Shown: piece by piece, positions 21,464-31,092 of the stretch | How the letters are laid out: each line of letters opens with the position of its first letter | How positions within the stretch are numbered: the stretch's first letter is position 1 | NCBI GenBank assembly: GCA_964017195.1 | Contig: OZ024894.1 | Location: 30,299,120-30,363,119, forward strand | DNA: 64,000 nt | From: Siderastrea radians | Taxonomy: Eukaryota; Cnidaria; Anthozoa; Scleractinia; Rhizangiidae | Direction of reading: 5' to 3' | Position numbers and translations under genes: made by a program | The notes under the pieces: model-generated | Database searches by the model: none | What the model was told of the DNA's origin: nothing | What the model saw: the letters and a program-made list of their open reading frames with translations, nothing else

Positions 21464-22610
21464 ATAGGTAAGATGAACGTTTATTCGTTTGTCTCACGAT
21501 GGAATCGCTTTGAGTTGTTGATCGCGACGTTTCGACTGCAATACTGCTAGTCTTCATTAGGCGATGAGGTCAATTGTTTACGTGTCGCTATTAGTAGCAT
21601 GATGGTTCGCTGTTATTGGTGCATTTCGGTCCTCATTATTATTCCGACTATTAGATGTTGTTCCCTCCCAGGTCCGTTTTGTAGTTGGTCGGCTGTTGTG
21701 CTTTCTGATCGTAGGTATCCAAGCTTCTGGAATTTCGATTCCGCTATCTCTATTGATGTTATTAGGATGAAGTCTTATATGGATAGCCTCTTTGACCCTA
21801 CGTGTGTACCAGTGAGGGTCACGATCAATAAACTTAACTTCTTTCCAAATAGGAAGATGCCCCGTTTCGTTAGCGTGTTCCGAAACTGCGGAGGTTTGTG
21901 TACGAGCAAGCCGTATATCTCTGTCGTGTTCTTTTATCCTGTCTTGCATCACTCTCCCTGTTTCCCCGATGTATACTTTGCCGCACTCACATGGAATTTT
22001 ATAGACGACACCGTCTTGTTCAGTTGGTTCAAGGGTGTCTTTCGGTCGCACTAAGTGAGACCTAAGAGTTGTGTCTGATTTGAAGACGGCGCGTACGCCT
22101 TGTTGTTGTAGGCAGCGGCGAAGAACCTCTGATACACCTTTTATGTAGGGTAGAACCGCAGTAGATTTAAATTCCTGCGTAGGTTCTTTGTTGGTTGTTG
22201 GTCTTGTTGTCTTTGTGAGCTTTCGTACAAACGAAGAAGGATATCCGTTCGAAACAAGTACCGGTGATAAATGTTTCTTTTCTTTAGAGATAGCTGATGG
22301 TTTAGATGTGAGGTGTTTGGCTCGGTCGTATAGACACTTAACAATACCACGTTTCACTGACTGAGGATGGTGTGAATCATAGGCTAGGTATTGGTCAGTG
22401 TGGGTGGGCTTTCTGTAAACAGTGGTGGTGAGAAGACCGTTTGAATCCCTTGAAACTGACGTGTCGAGAAAGGGGATAGTGTTATCTTTCTCGATTTCCA
22501 TGACCTCATCGCCTGATGAAGACTAGCAGTATTGCAGTCGAAACGTCGCCATCAACAACTCAAAGCGATTCCATCGTGAGACAAACGAATAAACGTTCAT
22601 CTTACCTATC
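21464..22610 (-). mobile_element. Penelope-like retroelement 3' fragment between inverted repeats
   Basis: A truncated element: one open frame (22501-21578) bounded by a ~109-bp inverted repeat, 21464-21572 versus 22501-22610. The arm sequence contains the boxes CTGATGA and CGAAACGTC separated by a potential stem (GACT...AGTC with GCA/TGC), which resembles the hammerhead ribozyme motifs described in Penelope-like elements. The arm downstream of the ORF in sense orientation has CTAATGA instead, a change in a core box. Confidence 0.75.
21578..22501 (-). CDS. Penelope-like element: RT C-terminus plus GIY-YIG endonuclease
   Basis: 307 codons. The N-terminal third (IPFLDTSVSR, VYRKPTHTDQYL, DSHHPQSVKRGIV) matches the end of the Penelope-type reverse transcriptase and its thumb. 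Residues about 165-260 form the GIY-YIG-like endonuclease: VVYKIPCECGKVYIGETGR, then RIKEH, with a following SEHANETGH segment. Reverse transcriptase palm motifs are absent, so the element is 5'-truncated and the ATG is an internal methionine. The frame is otherwise intact, so insertion is fairly young. In the family, the endonuclease nicks target DNA for target-primed reverse transcription. The C-terminal tail is Asn/Thr/Arg-rich. Confidence 0.88.
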   Translation of the reverse strand: MEIEKDNTIPFLDTSVSRDSNGLLTTTVYRKPTHTDQYLAYDSHHPQSVKRGIVKCLYDRAKHLTSKPSAISKEKKHLSPVLVSNGYPSSFVRKLTKTTRPTTNKEPTQEFKSTAVLPYIKGVSEVLRRCLQQQGVRAVFKSDTTLRSHLVRPKDTLEPTEQDGVVYKIPCECGKVYIGETGRVMQDRIKEHDRDIRLARTQTSAVSEHANETGHLPIWKEVKFIDRDPHWYTRRVKEAIHIRLHPNNINRDSGIEIPEAWIPTIRKHNSRPTTKRTWEGTTSNSRNNNEDRNAPITANHHATNSDT

Positions 22611-22779
22611 TTTTGCTTTATTTCCAAAACATGCGTTAATAATTAAATTGAAATCGAAGTTTAACATAGAAATGATATGCGAGTCCCTGCACTCCGCCTT
22701 CAACCCTAGCCCCCCAAAATAAGATGTACCTCTTGTAGCAGAGTAAAAAATATACAATAATTAAGTAATGACTCTGGTA

Positions 22780-23235
22780 GGGGGTTATTCCAACTCCTCC
22801 AAAACGACTCCATCAAAGTCACTCCAGAATTACTCTCCAAAAGGAGTTAAATAAGTCCACGAAAATAACTCCCTAAAGATAGTTATTTTAACCCCTGTTA
22901 GAGAGTTAAAATCACTCCACAATTACTCCCTAAGGGGAGTTGAACTAACTCCTCCAAAATGACCCCGAAAAAGGAGCTATTTTAACTCTCCTTGCAGAGT
23001 TAAACTGAAATTCAAAAAAGAGTTAAATTTAACTCCAGAGGAGTACAATTTAACGCCAGATTGGAGTTATAATAACTCCCACTAGCGTAACTCCAATTTA
23101 GGTGTTAACTTAACTTCCCTAAAGAATAGAGTAACTCCTTTTCGGAGTTAAAATAACCCGCAAAAATAACTCCCCCTTAAGGAGTTAGTTTAACCCCACT
23201 ACAGGAGTTAAAATAACTCTTTGAAAATTACTGTG
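22780..23235. repeat. Array of short palindromic GGAGTTA/TAACTCC words
   Basis: Over about 450 bases the pentamers GGAGTT and AACTCC alternate every 15-25 bases, often as GGAGTTAAAATAACTCC-like inverted pairs with AT spacers. There is no fixed unit length, so it is not a simple tandem repeat. No open frame of note. Confidence 0.7.
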
Positions 23236-23429
23236 TACAAGCCCGCAGGAAAGTTACCATGATTTAAGAGAGATTGACACGATAGCTGATGCGTTGTTTG
23301 TTTTATCTCTTTTAGTCAGAAGTACTTTCGTTAAAGGTAGATTGGTTTGAACATCAGTGTATAGATTAGAATATACAGGTAGAAAGAGAACTAGAATGCA
23401 GTAACGATAGATAATCCTGATTTAGTATA

Positions 23430-23579
23430 CCCATCTCGAAGAAACGCCGGGACCTCAAATAAACGCCGGGACCCCGAATAAACGCCGGGGGTGTTTATTT
23501 TAAATTCGGCCCTGTGGAACCGGCGTTTATTTGAACCTGGCGTTTATTTGGGGTCCGGCGTTTAACCAAGAAAATACGG
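23430..23579. mobile_element. 150-bp TA-flanked MITE, AATAAACGCCGG-rich
   Basis: The right end is the complement of CCGTATTTTCTTGGTTAAAC followed by TA; the left end is degenerate (CCCATCTCGAAGAAACGCC after TA). The interior repeats AATAAACGCCGG and its complement CCGGCGTTTATT several times. It is related to the element at 10762-11038. Confidence 0.7.
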
Positions 23580-23789
23580 TATTTAAATGTACTCAATAAA
23601 TGAGAAAGTGAAACGTTAACAGCCAAAACCGCGATTTTTGAAATACCACTCGAATCTGTTGTTAACTATTATCAACTATGTAGTCCGTATACTCTCTTTG
23701 AAAAGGCAGAAACAAAGTTACGATTTTTTTCTAAAGTCAGCTCACGAGCAATTTGACGCCCTATCACCACGAGTATAGCTTGCGAAAAT

Positions 23790-23953
23790 TTACGATAATA
23801 GCGCTTCAGTGGAAGTTATGATCATGATGGAAGACTCGCGTCTCCCACTTGGACTTCGTAAAGCAAAGATAACCGTGGACCCAAGGATAGCGTCCTCCAC
23901 GAACCAGTAAACAGCTATGAGGCAGCTATGGCACAAAGTGCGTGGGTACTTCA
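23790..23953 (-). CDS. Possible 3' exon of an unknown gene
   Basis: A long pyrimidine tract and TTACAG acceptor precede an open frame reading KYPRTLCHSCLIAVYWFVED, then AILGSTVIFAL, then a basic and Ser-rich tail RSPSGRRESS to a stop at 23790. The middle is hydrophobic enough for a membrane segment. A second acceptor-like site upstream (after TTTTCTCACAG near 24360) precedes another short open frame. These may be 3' exons of the same gene, but no phase-consistent join was found. Product not recognised. Confidence 0.3.
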
Positions 23954-25382
23954 CTGTAAGAAAAAAAAAAAGGTTTAGTGAGAAATTTGCCTTTTTCTTA
24001 TTTATCGGCCGTAGAGCAAAAAAATAAAAAGAATAGGTGAGCCGAGAAACCTCCTGTATAGGGTCCTTTCCAATTTTGTTAATGGCACAACGTTTCATTT
24101 TCAGTACATGATCATTTATAGAAATAAGACGCTTACACACCGTATTAACAAATGGCAGACGCGAGGAAAAAAGCCTGGCACTTAAGATAGGATAATCAAA
24201 AAATATTTTTACTGCTAATGCATGCAAACTGCAAAGAAATCAGTACAAATTTATTCAATAACAATCTCCCTGGTTACAGATTTCATTCAGAATCAGTCCA
24301 CGATCCAGGTCATAATGGTTATTGCTGTGCTTCTTGTTGTAATCCGAAAGGAAACGAAAGGTATACTCTCTGTGAGAAAAGTGTCCGATAATTTTGCTTT
24401 TCGAAGGATCCAAACCTTTGAGGGCAATGGTTACAGAATTAAATAAGCCACCTCACAGTTTTCAATTTTTTCTGCCCGGGCAGAAAAAAAAACATCGATA
24501 ATACTGGAAACCTAACCTAAAAATTAGCAATACTTGAGAAATTGAGCGTTCTATCGTGCCTTGTAGTAGCGAAAGTGTATATACGGGTCGCAAATTTTGA
24601 CATTTTTACAGACGGCGGGAGGAATTTATATAGCAGTATGCAAGTAGTCTCTAATGTCATACAAACGTCCAGCTATTTGATTTATACAAACTCAAAAGGA
24701 AATTGTTTGAGTAAATGAGGAAGAATTAATTTTAAAAAACGACTTCAAAATACTTAAATCCAACTGGGAAATTCTCACGCCGATATTCAGGATATTAAGT
24801 GGTAGAATGCCGAGTTAAAATCACACAAGTTTGCATAGATAATTTGCGGATTTGATCTTATTTCGTTTTATGTTGGGTTCGCAATCTTGCTCACGATTCA
24901 ACGGATGCTGATATCTGCAAACCCAGGGGGAAACGGTGTTAATATACGGGCTTTCAGTCGAAAATGTTGGACCGTTAACTTTTTATACGATGAGAAAAAT
25001 AAGTAATTAAAAGTAACTCCACATACCTCCGGGCTAATCTCATTATTTTAGAGATCGACGGAGAACTCTCTATGTCCGCGTTGCGGCAAGGATCCCATGA
25101 GAGACATTTAGCAATTTTATTTACCATTTTTCCCTCAAAGATCAACTTTATGATAAGTTTGTCATGAAAAATAGTGCTCGAAGGTTTACAAAGCTAAGTC
25201 TACATATCAAGACACGAGTCAACCTTGCAGAGAGATAGCTTGGCACGTTTTAAATTGTATCAGGATAAATAAGGTGTAGCCTTCAACTCTAAAGGATTCA
25301 GGAACACAAAGGGATAAGCATAGATTATGTCAGCTGAGAAATTAAAAAAAAAATCAAGCGATCAAACGATACAAGCTTACCG

Positions 25383-26381
25383 CTAACAAGATGAAATTAT
25401 TTTTTGTGAGACAACTGCAGCATAAAAAGCCAATAAATTTAACTCGTAATTTTTCATGATCAGCTCCGATAGATTTCTTCCATCTAAAGAGGATCCAGGG
25501 AAGGGATATGGCAATTGGAAAGGACAAAAACCACATACAGAACAGTTATTTTCCTTCGGCGACTATCCTAAAACGCCTCGATTCCATGCTCGGCCACTCA
25601 CTCGCCCCAGGTCAACCGCCATTTGTGAATTCGGCATAACTTGGTACCTGAAGAGGTGTTCGTTTCTTGTTTGCCTTCTAAGTTTCAGGATAAATAAAGA
25701 ACTAACCGTCGTATTATTTTGTTAAAAAGGCTCAATCTTAACGACTAGTGTGATCCTTGCAAAATTCCCGACGTAGTGAATCGAAGAAAACCGAACGAAA
25801 AATCAAACAAACTCAATCGAACCCAATCGGTTTAATTGATTTGCGCTTGGTTTGGTCATCGAACATAATCAAACTGGAACTTTTCGGTGAGTTCTATTAT
25901 CGAACTTAATCGAACCAATCGAAGTGAATCGGCGCGACTATTTCGATAGCCTGAGATAACAGCCGACGTTTCACGAGGTCGCCACTTGAGCCCTCGCAAA
26001 ACGATGTCTGAGTAACGAGCGCAGAAATTCCATGCTGATGACGTGTCTCTACCCAGCTCTTGGTAGTGCTTCTGATTGGTTGGAATTTTCTTTCAATTTT
26101 CTTTCAATTTTCAATTTTCTTTTTTTTTTTTCTTTCCAACCAAAACGATAGGGTATGCAAGATATCGCTTGCTAAGCAGGCTAGGTTTTGACGAAATGGA
26201 AGCATTTGACCGACAGGTAACCATTTCTTGATCTCGTCTCTCTGTGCATTTGTTTGCTATTGGAACCGTTATGTAGAGTTCCTAACTGACAAATGCTCAC
26301 TGCTTCACGTCTGCCAGTAATTGAAGTAACGAGAAACTTACTCCAATACAAAGTAAAATTTATGCCCGGATTTGAAGCCAT
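25383..26381 (-). CDS. Possible two-exon short membrane-type ORF (46 aa)
   Basis: Exon 1 (26381-26342) starts ATG and reads MASNPGINFTLYW to a consensus GTAAGT donor in phase 1. Exon 2 (25483-25383) follows the acceptor CTGGATCCTCTTTAG and continues in phase through LSELIMKNYELNLLAFYAA to a TAG. A second donor-like GTAAGC lies just after this stop, in a frame (WKKSIGADHEKLRVKF) that is also open, so the exon may really be read in the other frame with a different partner. No homologue recognised. Low confidence. Confidence 0.25.
25770..26090. repeat. AATCGAAC-rich stretch and one arm of a foldback family
   Basis: 25770-25940 is rich in AATCGAA/CGAACC words. 25945-26090 (from TAGCCTGAGATAACAGCC through GGTAGTGCTTCTGATTGG) matches one arm of the palindromic element at 50630-50912 and is followed by TTTTC repeats rather than the second arm, so it is a half element. 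Confidence 0.65.
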
Positions 26382-28032
26382 GGCTTAGGAACATCGATGA
26401 CTCACTTTTCTTGTTACCTACCGGCATTCCCATGAACGTGTACAATGAAACACAGGACGAGGACAGCTGCGAAAGCAGCAAGACATACGTTATCTATCTC
26501 AAACTGAGAAACGTTTACCAACGTCTAAACGTCAGCAAAGAATAAGACAGGGGCACCCAACGAGAAAGTTTTAGCAAAATACTTGAAAAATCATTTTTTG
26601 CGTTCTTAGATTAATTCAGAGTTTTTTAAAGGCATATTTGTGTAAGCTAATACAAATTGATCTGTTCGGATTTCTTAGCTCAAAATTTAGGCCGCAGAAA
26701 ATTTTAGGAAACTGAATCCCGTCAGCCGAATTTCCAAGCTGCTGATGGCTCTCCGAAAATGCTAGCTGAACTTATTTTGCAATCAAACGACATATTTGTC
26801 CCTCCAAAATCAATAGGAACTAACAAGTCCTCTTGTTACGAAAGTCCGACGTTATGTTTCGCCGAAGAAATCTCTAGCTTTCACTGCAATTAAATCCGAA
26901 AATTTTAGGCGATTTTAGGCTTTCCGAACAGATACTCCCCGAAACGAACCGTTGGGTGCCCCTGATAAGAAGGGAGTTATAATTTAAGCATTTAAGGTTG
27001 TGTTTTAGCTTAATAGTTCAATGCGCTTAAACGTGTGTGCCTCGGTGTAGTTGAAACATGAAAATCATCAGGAAATGGGGATGAAAGAACAATGTCAGTG
27101 AAAAAGGAAGATGTTGTGCTTACACGTGTTGTTATGAATTGGATATCATAGCGACACAGGACGTTTAGGAATGAAACATATTCTGGCTTATGTTACATAA
27201 TCCAACATCCGCAAACGAAAAAGGAAAGCTAGCTCACGCAATATGCTGGACACGTGGATAACGAGATGAATAGTGCTATCTCAGCGGTTACGAACGTTCT
27301 GTCCGGTTTTTGCTATGGAATGAAACCACGTAGCAAATAATTACTTATGCAAATCAAATTTATTTCCAAATTTATTTCCATGCAAATCAAATTTATTTCC
27401 ACGATTCGCTATGATGCATACTAATCAATGAGATATATATAATTATTAAAAACTGGACTAGGTATATTGGATTTCTAGCATTTTGATTGGCTGAACGGAG
27501 CTAGGCTATCAGCTCATATACCTGCTGCGACAAATATGGTCAATGAACACTCAACAACAAAGTGAGCTGAAAGTTTTTTTCTCGCGAGCAACCCGACGAG
27601 AAAAATGGACGAATTGGCAGCGAATTTAAATTAAGCAGAAATTCCAACATCGTCACCAACAAGCATCACCAACCGCGTCGTCTAACACAAGTCAAAATTG
27701 TTTCAAGAAACTGTGCAGAAATAGAAATTTAAGCATTAAGCGTCGTGTTTACAATTAATTTCTTTCATTGATCGTCACGTCGATCATTGAAATTGAACAC
27801 GGTAGGTTCTATCAGGAAAGCTTTCCACTTCACAATATCAAGACAAGACGTAAAGTAAAATACAGTGAAATGGGGCAGGAGCATTTAATAAAAACTATCA
27901 CACATTCATGGCGAGTCGATGCGAAAATCATGAAGCAGTCTAAACAAGTAGTAAAAAAATACAGCGGCAAACTACCAAGAAGGAAGGAAGGGCGAGATTT
28001 TTTCGCCTTAAACACGCAAAATTGACACTGGT
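26382..28032. other. Intergenic, no gene recognised
   Basis: AT-rich. A plus-strand 85-codon open frame (27768-28025, lysine/arginine rich) has no splice or domain support. TTTATTTCCA words repeat near 27357-27400. Confidence 0.35.
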
Positions 28033-28700
28033 TTACCTGCACTCGTTGTAGCTCTGTGTTCCAACATGTCCAAATGCTCAGATAGAAATCGGATGCCATG
28101 TAAACGGAGTCAGTGAATCGCTTTTCCAGTTGTTTGAATGTTGTTTTTAAGCTTACCATTCCGTCCGCAACCTCTAAACCGAGAACAACTGCATTTTGCA
28201 CTTTGCATTTAACAAACTATGGTGGTGACTTCTAATGTTCCTCACTACAGTAATCTTGCTTCTGAGCTGCATGGAAATTACCTCTTCAAGTTCAAATTTG
28301 TTCTGTCTTCAGTTCGATGAAACACGCACATGATGGCTCCGTTGTGCGAACAGATTACAAACTTGTTCAGTTTCAACTCCAGCAGCTAATATGGTGAAAT
28401 TGTACAGCTTCAATCCGCTTTGAACGATGATAACAACAATATTTCAGAAAAAATCAAACATGTACCATATTTCAGAGCCAATAATTACAAGATTTCTTTC
28501 CAAAACTTGTGCTACTTTGTTCACTTTCGAGCAGTTTTCATTGATTCATTCAGCTTTGCAATGAAACGCTGCAACACTTCGCAAGGTTTTGGCGCCTTTT
28601 TCGTTCAGTCATGTGAGCGATTCTTGCTCCGTTTAATTTCTTTTCTCATTTTTCCCGTTCTTTCTTGATTTTTTTTAATAGTGGTTAAGTTTTTAATAAA

Positions 28701-28814
28701 ACAATTATTCTACTCGGGCTTGCTGGATATCAAATGATTATAACCAACTCGGCGCTACGCGCCTCGTTGGTTATCTATCATTCGATATCCAGCGCGCCCT
28801 CGTAGAATAATTGT
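28701..28814. repeat. Hairpin mini-element (114 bp)
   Basis: ACAATTATTCTAC pairs with GTAGAATAATTGT; the interior pairs GCTGGATATC/GATATCCAGC, AATGAT/ATCATT, ATAACCAAC/GTTGGTTAT and GGCGC/GCGCC. Same design as 8924-9036. Confidence 0.85.
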
Positions 28815-28907
28815 TAATTAGCCTTGATAGTATTACACCACCCTAGGTAAACATGATTTTCCCAGTATAATTTTTCTTTGGTGGGATAGCTGGGTTTTTA
28901 TTTACCT

Positions 28908-29018
28908 GGGCCCAGTTGTTCAAAGGGTGGATAACGCTATCCACCGGATAAATCGCTATCCACTGGATAGCGATTTACCCGGTGGATAGTGTTATCCAAT
29001 CTATGAACAACCGGGCCC
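28908..29018. repeat. Hairpin mini-element (111 bp) ending GGGCCC
   Basis: GGGCCCAGTTGTTCA pairs with TGAACAACCGGGCCC; inside, GGATAACGCTATCCACCGG and AATCGCTATCC pair with their complements across ACTGG. A near-perfect palindrome. Confidence 0.85.
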
Positions 29019-30046
29019 AGGGTAATAAAGGTCACAAGTACCCAGGGAGTTTTTCTGGCTGGTTAACTTTCGCGGGCGAAAACAGGGACAATTGAGCGAT
29101 TATTAGGTATTTAAGTCCGTCCTTTTTTTCCCTTTTGCAGTGACGCTTAGTCCTTTTTTAGGTAATGTTTTTCTTTATGAACCAAATAACAATAATAATA
29201 AGAAGAAACCATTTCCACACGCTACCAAATCCTCGGTAAGTGACATTTCCTGATAAGTAAAAATATCCCAAACATATAAAATAAAATGTGCTGTAAACCT
29301 CAGGCTTATATAAAATTTTTAAAAGACTTGCAGCATTTTTCGGCAAGAGGCCAATTCTTGAACCTTTCACACTCATGTAACTTAGATCAACTAGCTGATC
29401 ATGCATTGCACGTGCAGTATCCAAAACTCGGATTTTCATTGTTAGGTTCACCTGGGGAAACCAAACGACCCTTTAATCCACATAGGGTTTTGCTTGGGAC
29501 ATTTTCTATTGTTTTCAATCAATTTTCTTGGGTAAATTTTCCCGAGGTAAAATCCGTTATACGGGAAAATGCAACTTCTCCCAGGGAAATATCATATTTA
29601 CCTTGGTAAAGATAACGTGTGTAGCCACAGCTATTGCATTGTGTACTATAATCATCCTTGAAACTCACGGATGACGTAAAACAGAGGAAACGAAACAATT
29701 AAAACAATAGCTAATATCACTAAGAAAATCTTGTAAGGTTCTTACACTGAGGCAAACAACCCAAAACAGCGTTCTTCAAAACAGTTGTTCTTATTTTATT
29801 TCGAAATTACATGTAACTTTTTCTTTATATATCTCATTTAGGCAGTACACAATCATTTACTTAATATATAACTTCTTTCACAAATTTTATTTTTACGTTT
29901 CTAAGGCATTACTTAAAATACCAGCAAAACTAGTAAGCAATGTTCGTAATCAGGACACAAATCTGAAAAACGTGGGCCAACATAATCTTTTAATCCTCAC
30001 GCGTACAAGGAATGGTCGAAGGGGGAAAAGGCGACCCGTGCGAAAT

Positions 30047-30430
30047 TGTTCAAGGAAATCTCGGGAAATCCCAAGAATTCCCAAGAATATTTCCCAAGAA
30101 ATCCCGGGATTCCTTCGTGTTAATTGGCACAAAATTCCCGAGAATTCTCAGGAATTCCTGGGAAAAGAAATTAAAAACTGTTCCTAGATTTTCCGGGAAT
30201 TCCCAAGAATTCCCAAGAATATATCCCAAGAAATCTGGGGAATTCTTTTGTGTTAATTGGCACAAAATTCCCGGGAATTCTCAGGAATTCTTTGGAAAAG
30301 AAATGAAAAACTGTTCTCCAGATTTTCTGAGAATTCCCGGGAAATCTTAGGAATTCCTGGGAAATGGCTGCAACCAAGAATTCCCGGGAAATCCCAGGAT
30401 TTCCCGGGAATTCTTGGGATTTCGGATACA
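30047..30430. repeat. Left subterminal array, ~132-bp units with GAATTC palindromes
   Basis: Units start with GTTC at 30048, 30180 and 30313 (periods 132 and 133). Each contains several AAGAATTCCC, CCCGGGAATTC or CTCAGGAATTC words and the shared TGTTAATTGGCACAAAATTC. The dense palindromes could bind a dimeric transposase; this is inference. Confidence 0.85.
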
Positions 30431-31092
30431 AATGAGATTAGTTAATGAGTGACAAAAAATTGAAAAAAAAGGGACAAAAAAATTGAGCACAGAGTAAGTT
30501 TGAAATTTCACAAATGTTTATTGCTATTTGTGCTATGATCAGTGTACATAATTCTTGTAAATAAAGTACACTTTTATAAATAAATATGTCACTTCAGAAA
30601 ACCTGAAAATTACTGCATGTACACATGTTCAATTCTTGTAAATAAAGCAGACAATAAGTCACTTAAGAAAACCAAAAGTTAAAAATAACTTATGCATATG
30701 TATATGCATATGTACATGCATATGTACACAATTACTGTCAATAAAGTAGACTTCTATAAAGAAATATGGCTTCAGAAAGCCAAAACATAAAAATTATTAT
30801 TATATTACCGATATTGCAAATTTCTGTAAAAAAATATATCACTTCAAAAAGGCAAAGGTAAAAATGATAAGTTTGGAACTGAGAATGAACACCCTATTTT
30901 CAATGACTGACAAGAAAAGAAGATTGTCAATAGTTGGTAAAATGTTAAGGCTATATTGGAGTAATGAATATTTCAAGTCAATAAAAATTGCTATTACATT
31001 AAAAATAATTTTGACAAAACATGAGTGCACATATATTTTGTTATCAAAAATTATAAATGTTGATCATTTGAAAGCATCAATCATTAATATCT

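Larger units (their letters stand above)
28033..30034. repeat. R1 duplicated segment, copy 2, left part
   Basis: Matches R1 copy 1 from 15015 to about 17556. It contains the conserved 60-nt exon-like segment at 28216-28157 (minus strand), lacks both insertions seen in copy 1, and has its own hairpins at 28701-28814 and 28908-29018. It stops abruptly inside GTCGAAGGGGGAAAAG; the match resumes at 40916. Confidence 0.8.

Noticed and set aside
21599..22054. 151-codon plus-strand ORF
   Set aside because: Antisense shadow of the Penelope-like ORF.
24275..24446. Rhodopsin-type receptor remnant suggested by RITTRSTAITIMTWIVD on the minus strand
   Set aside because: Frame stops follow directly, no DRY or NPxxY motif was found, and nearby hydrophobic frames do not join in phase.
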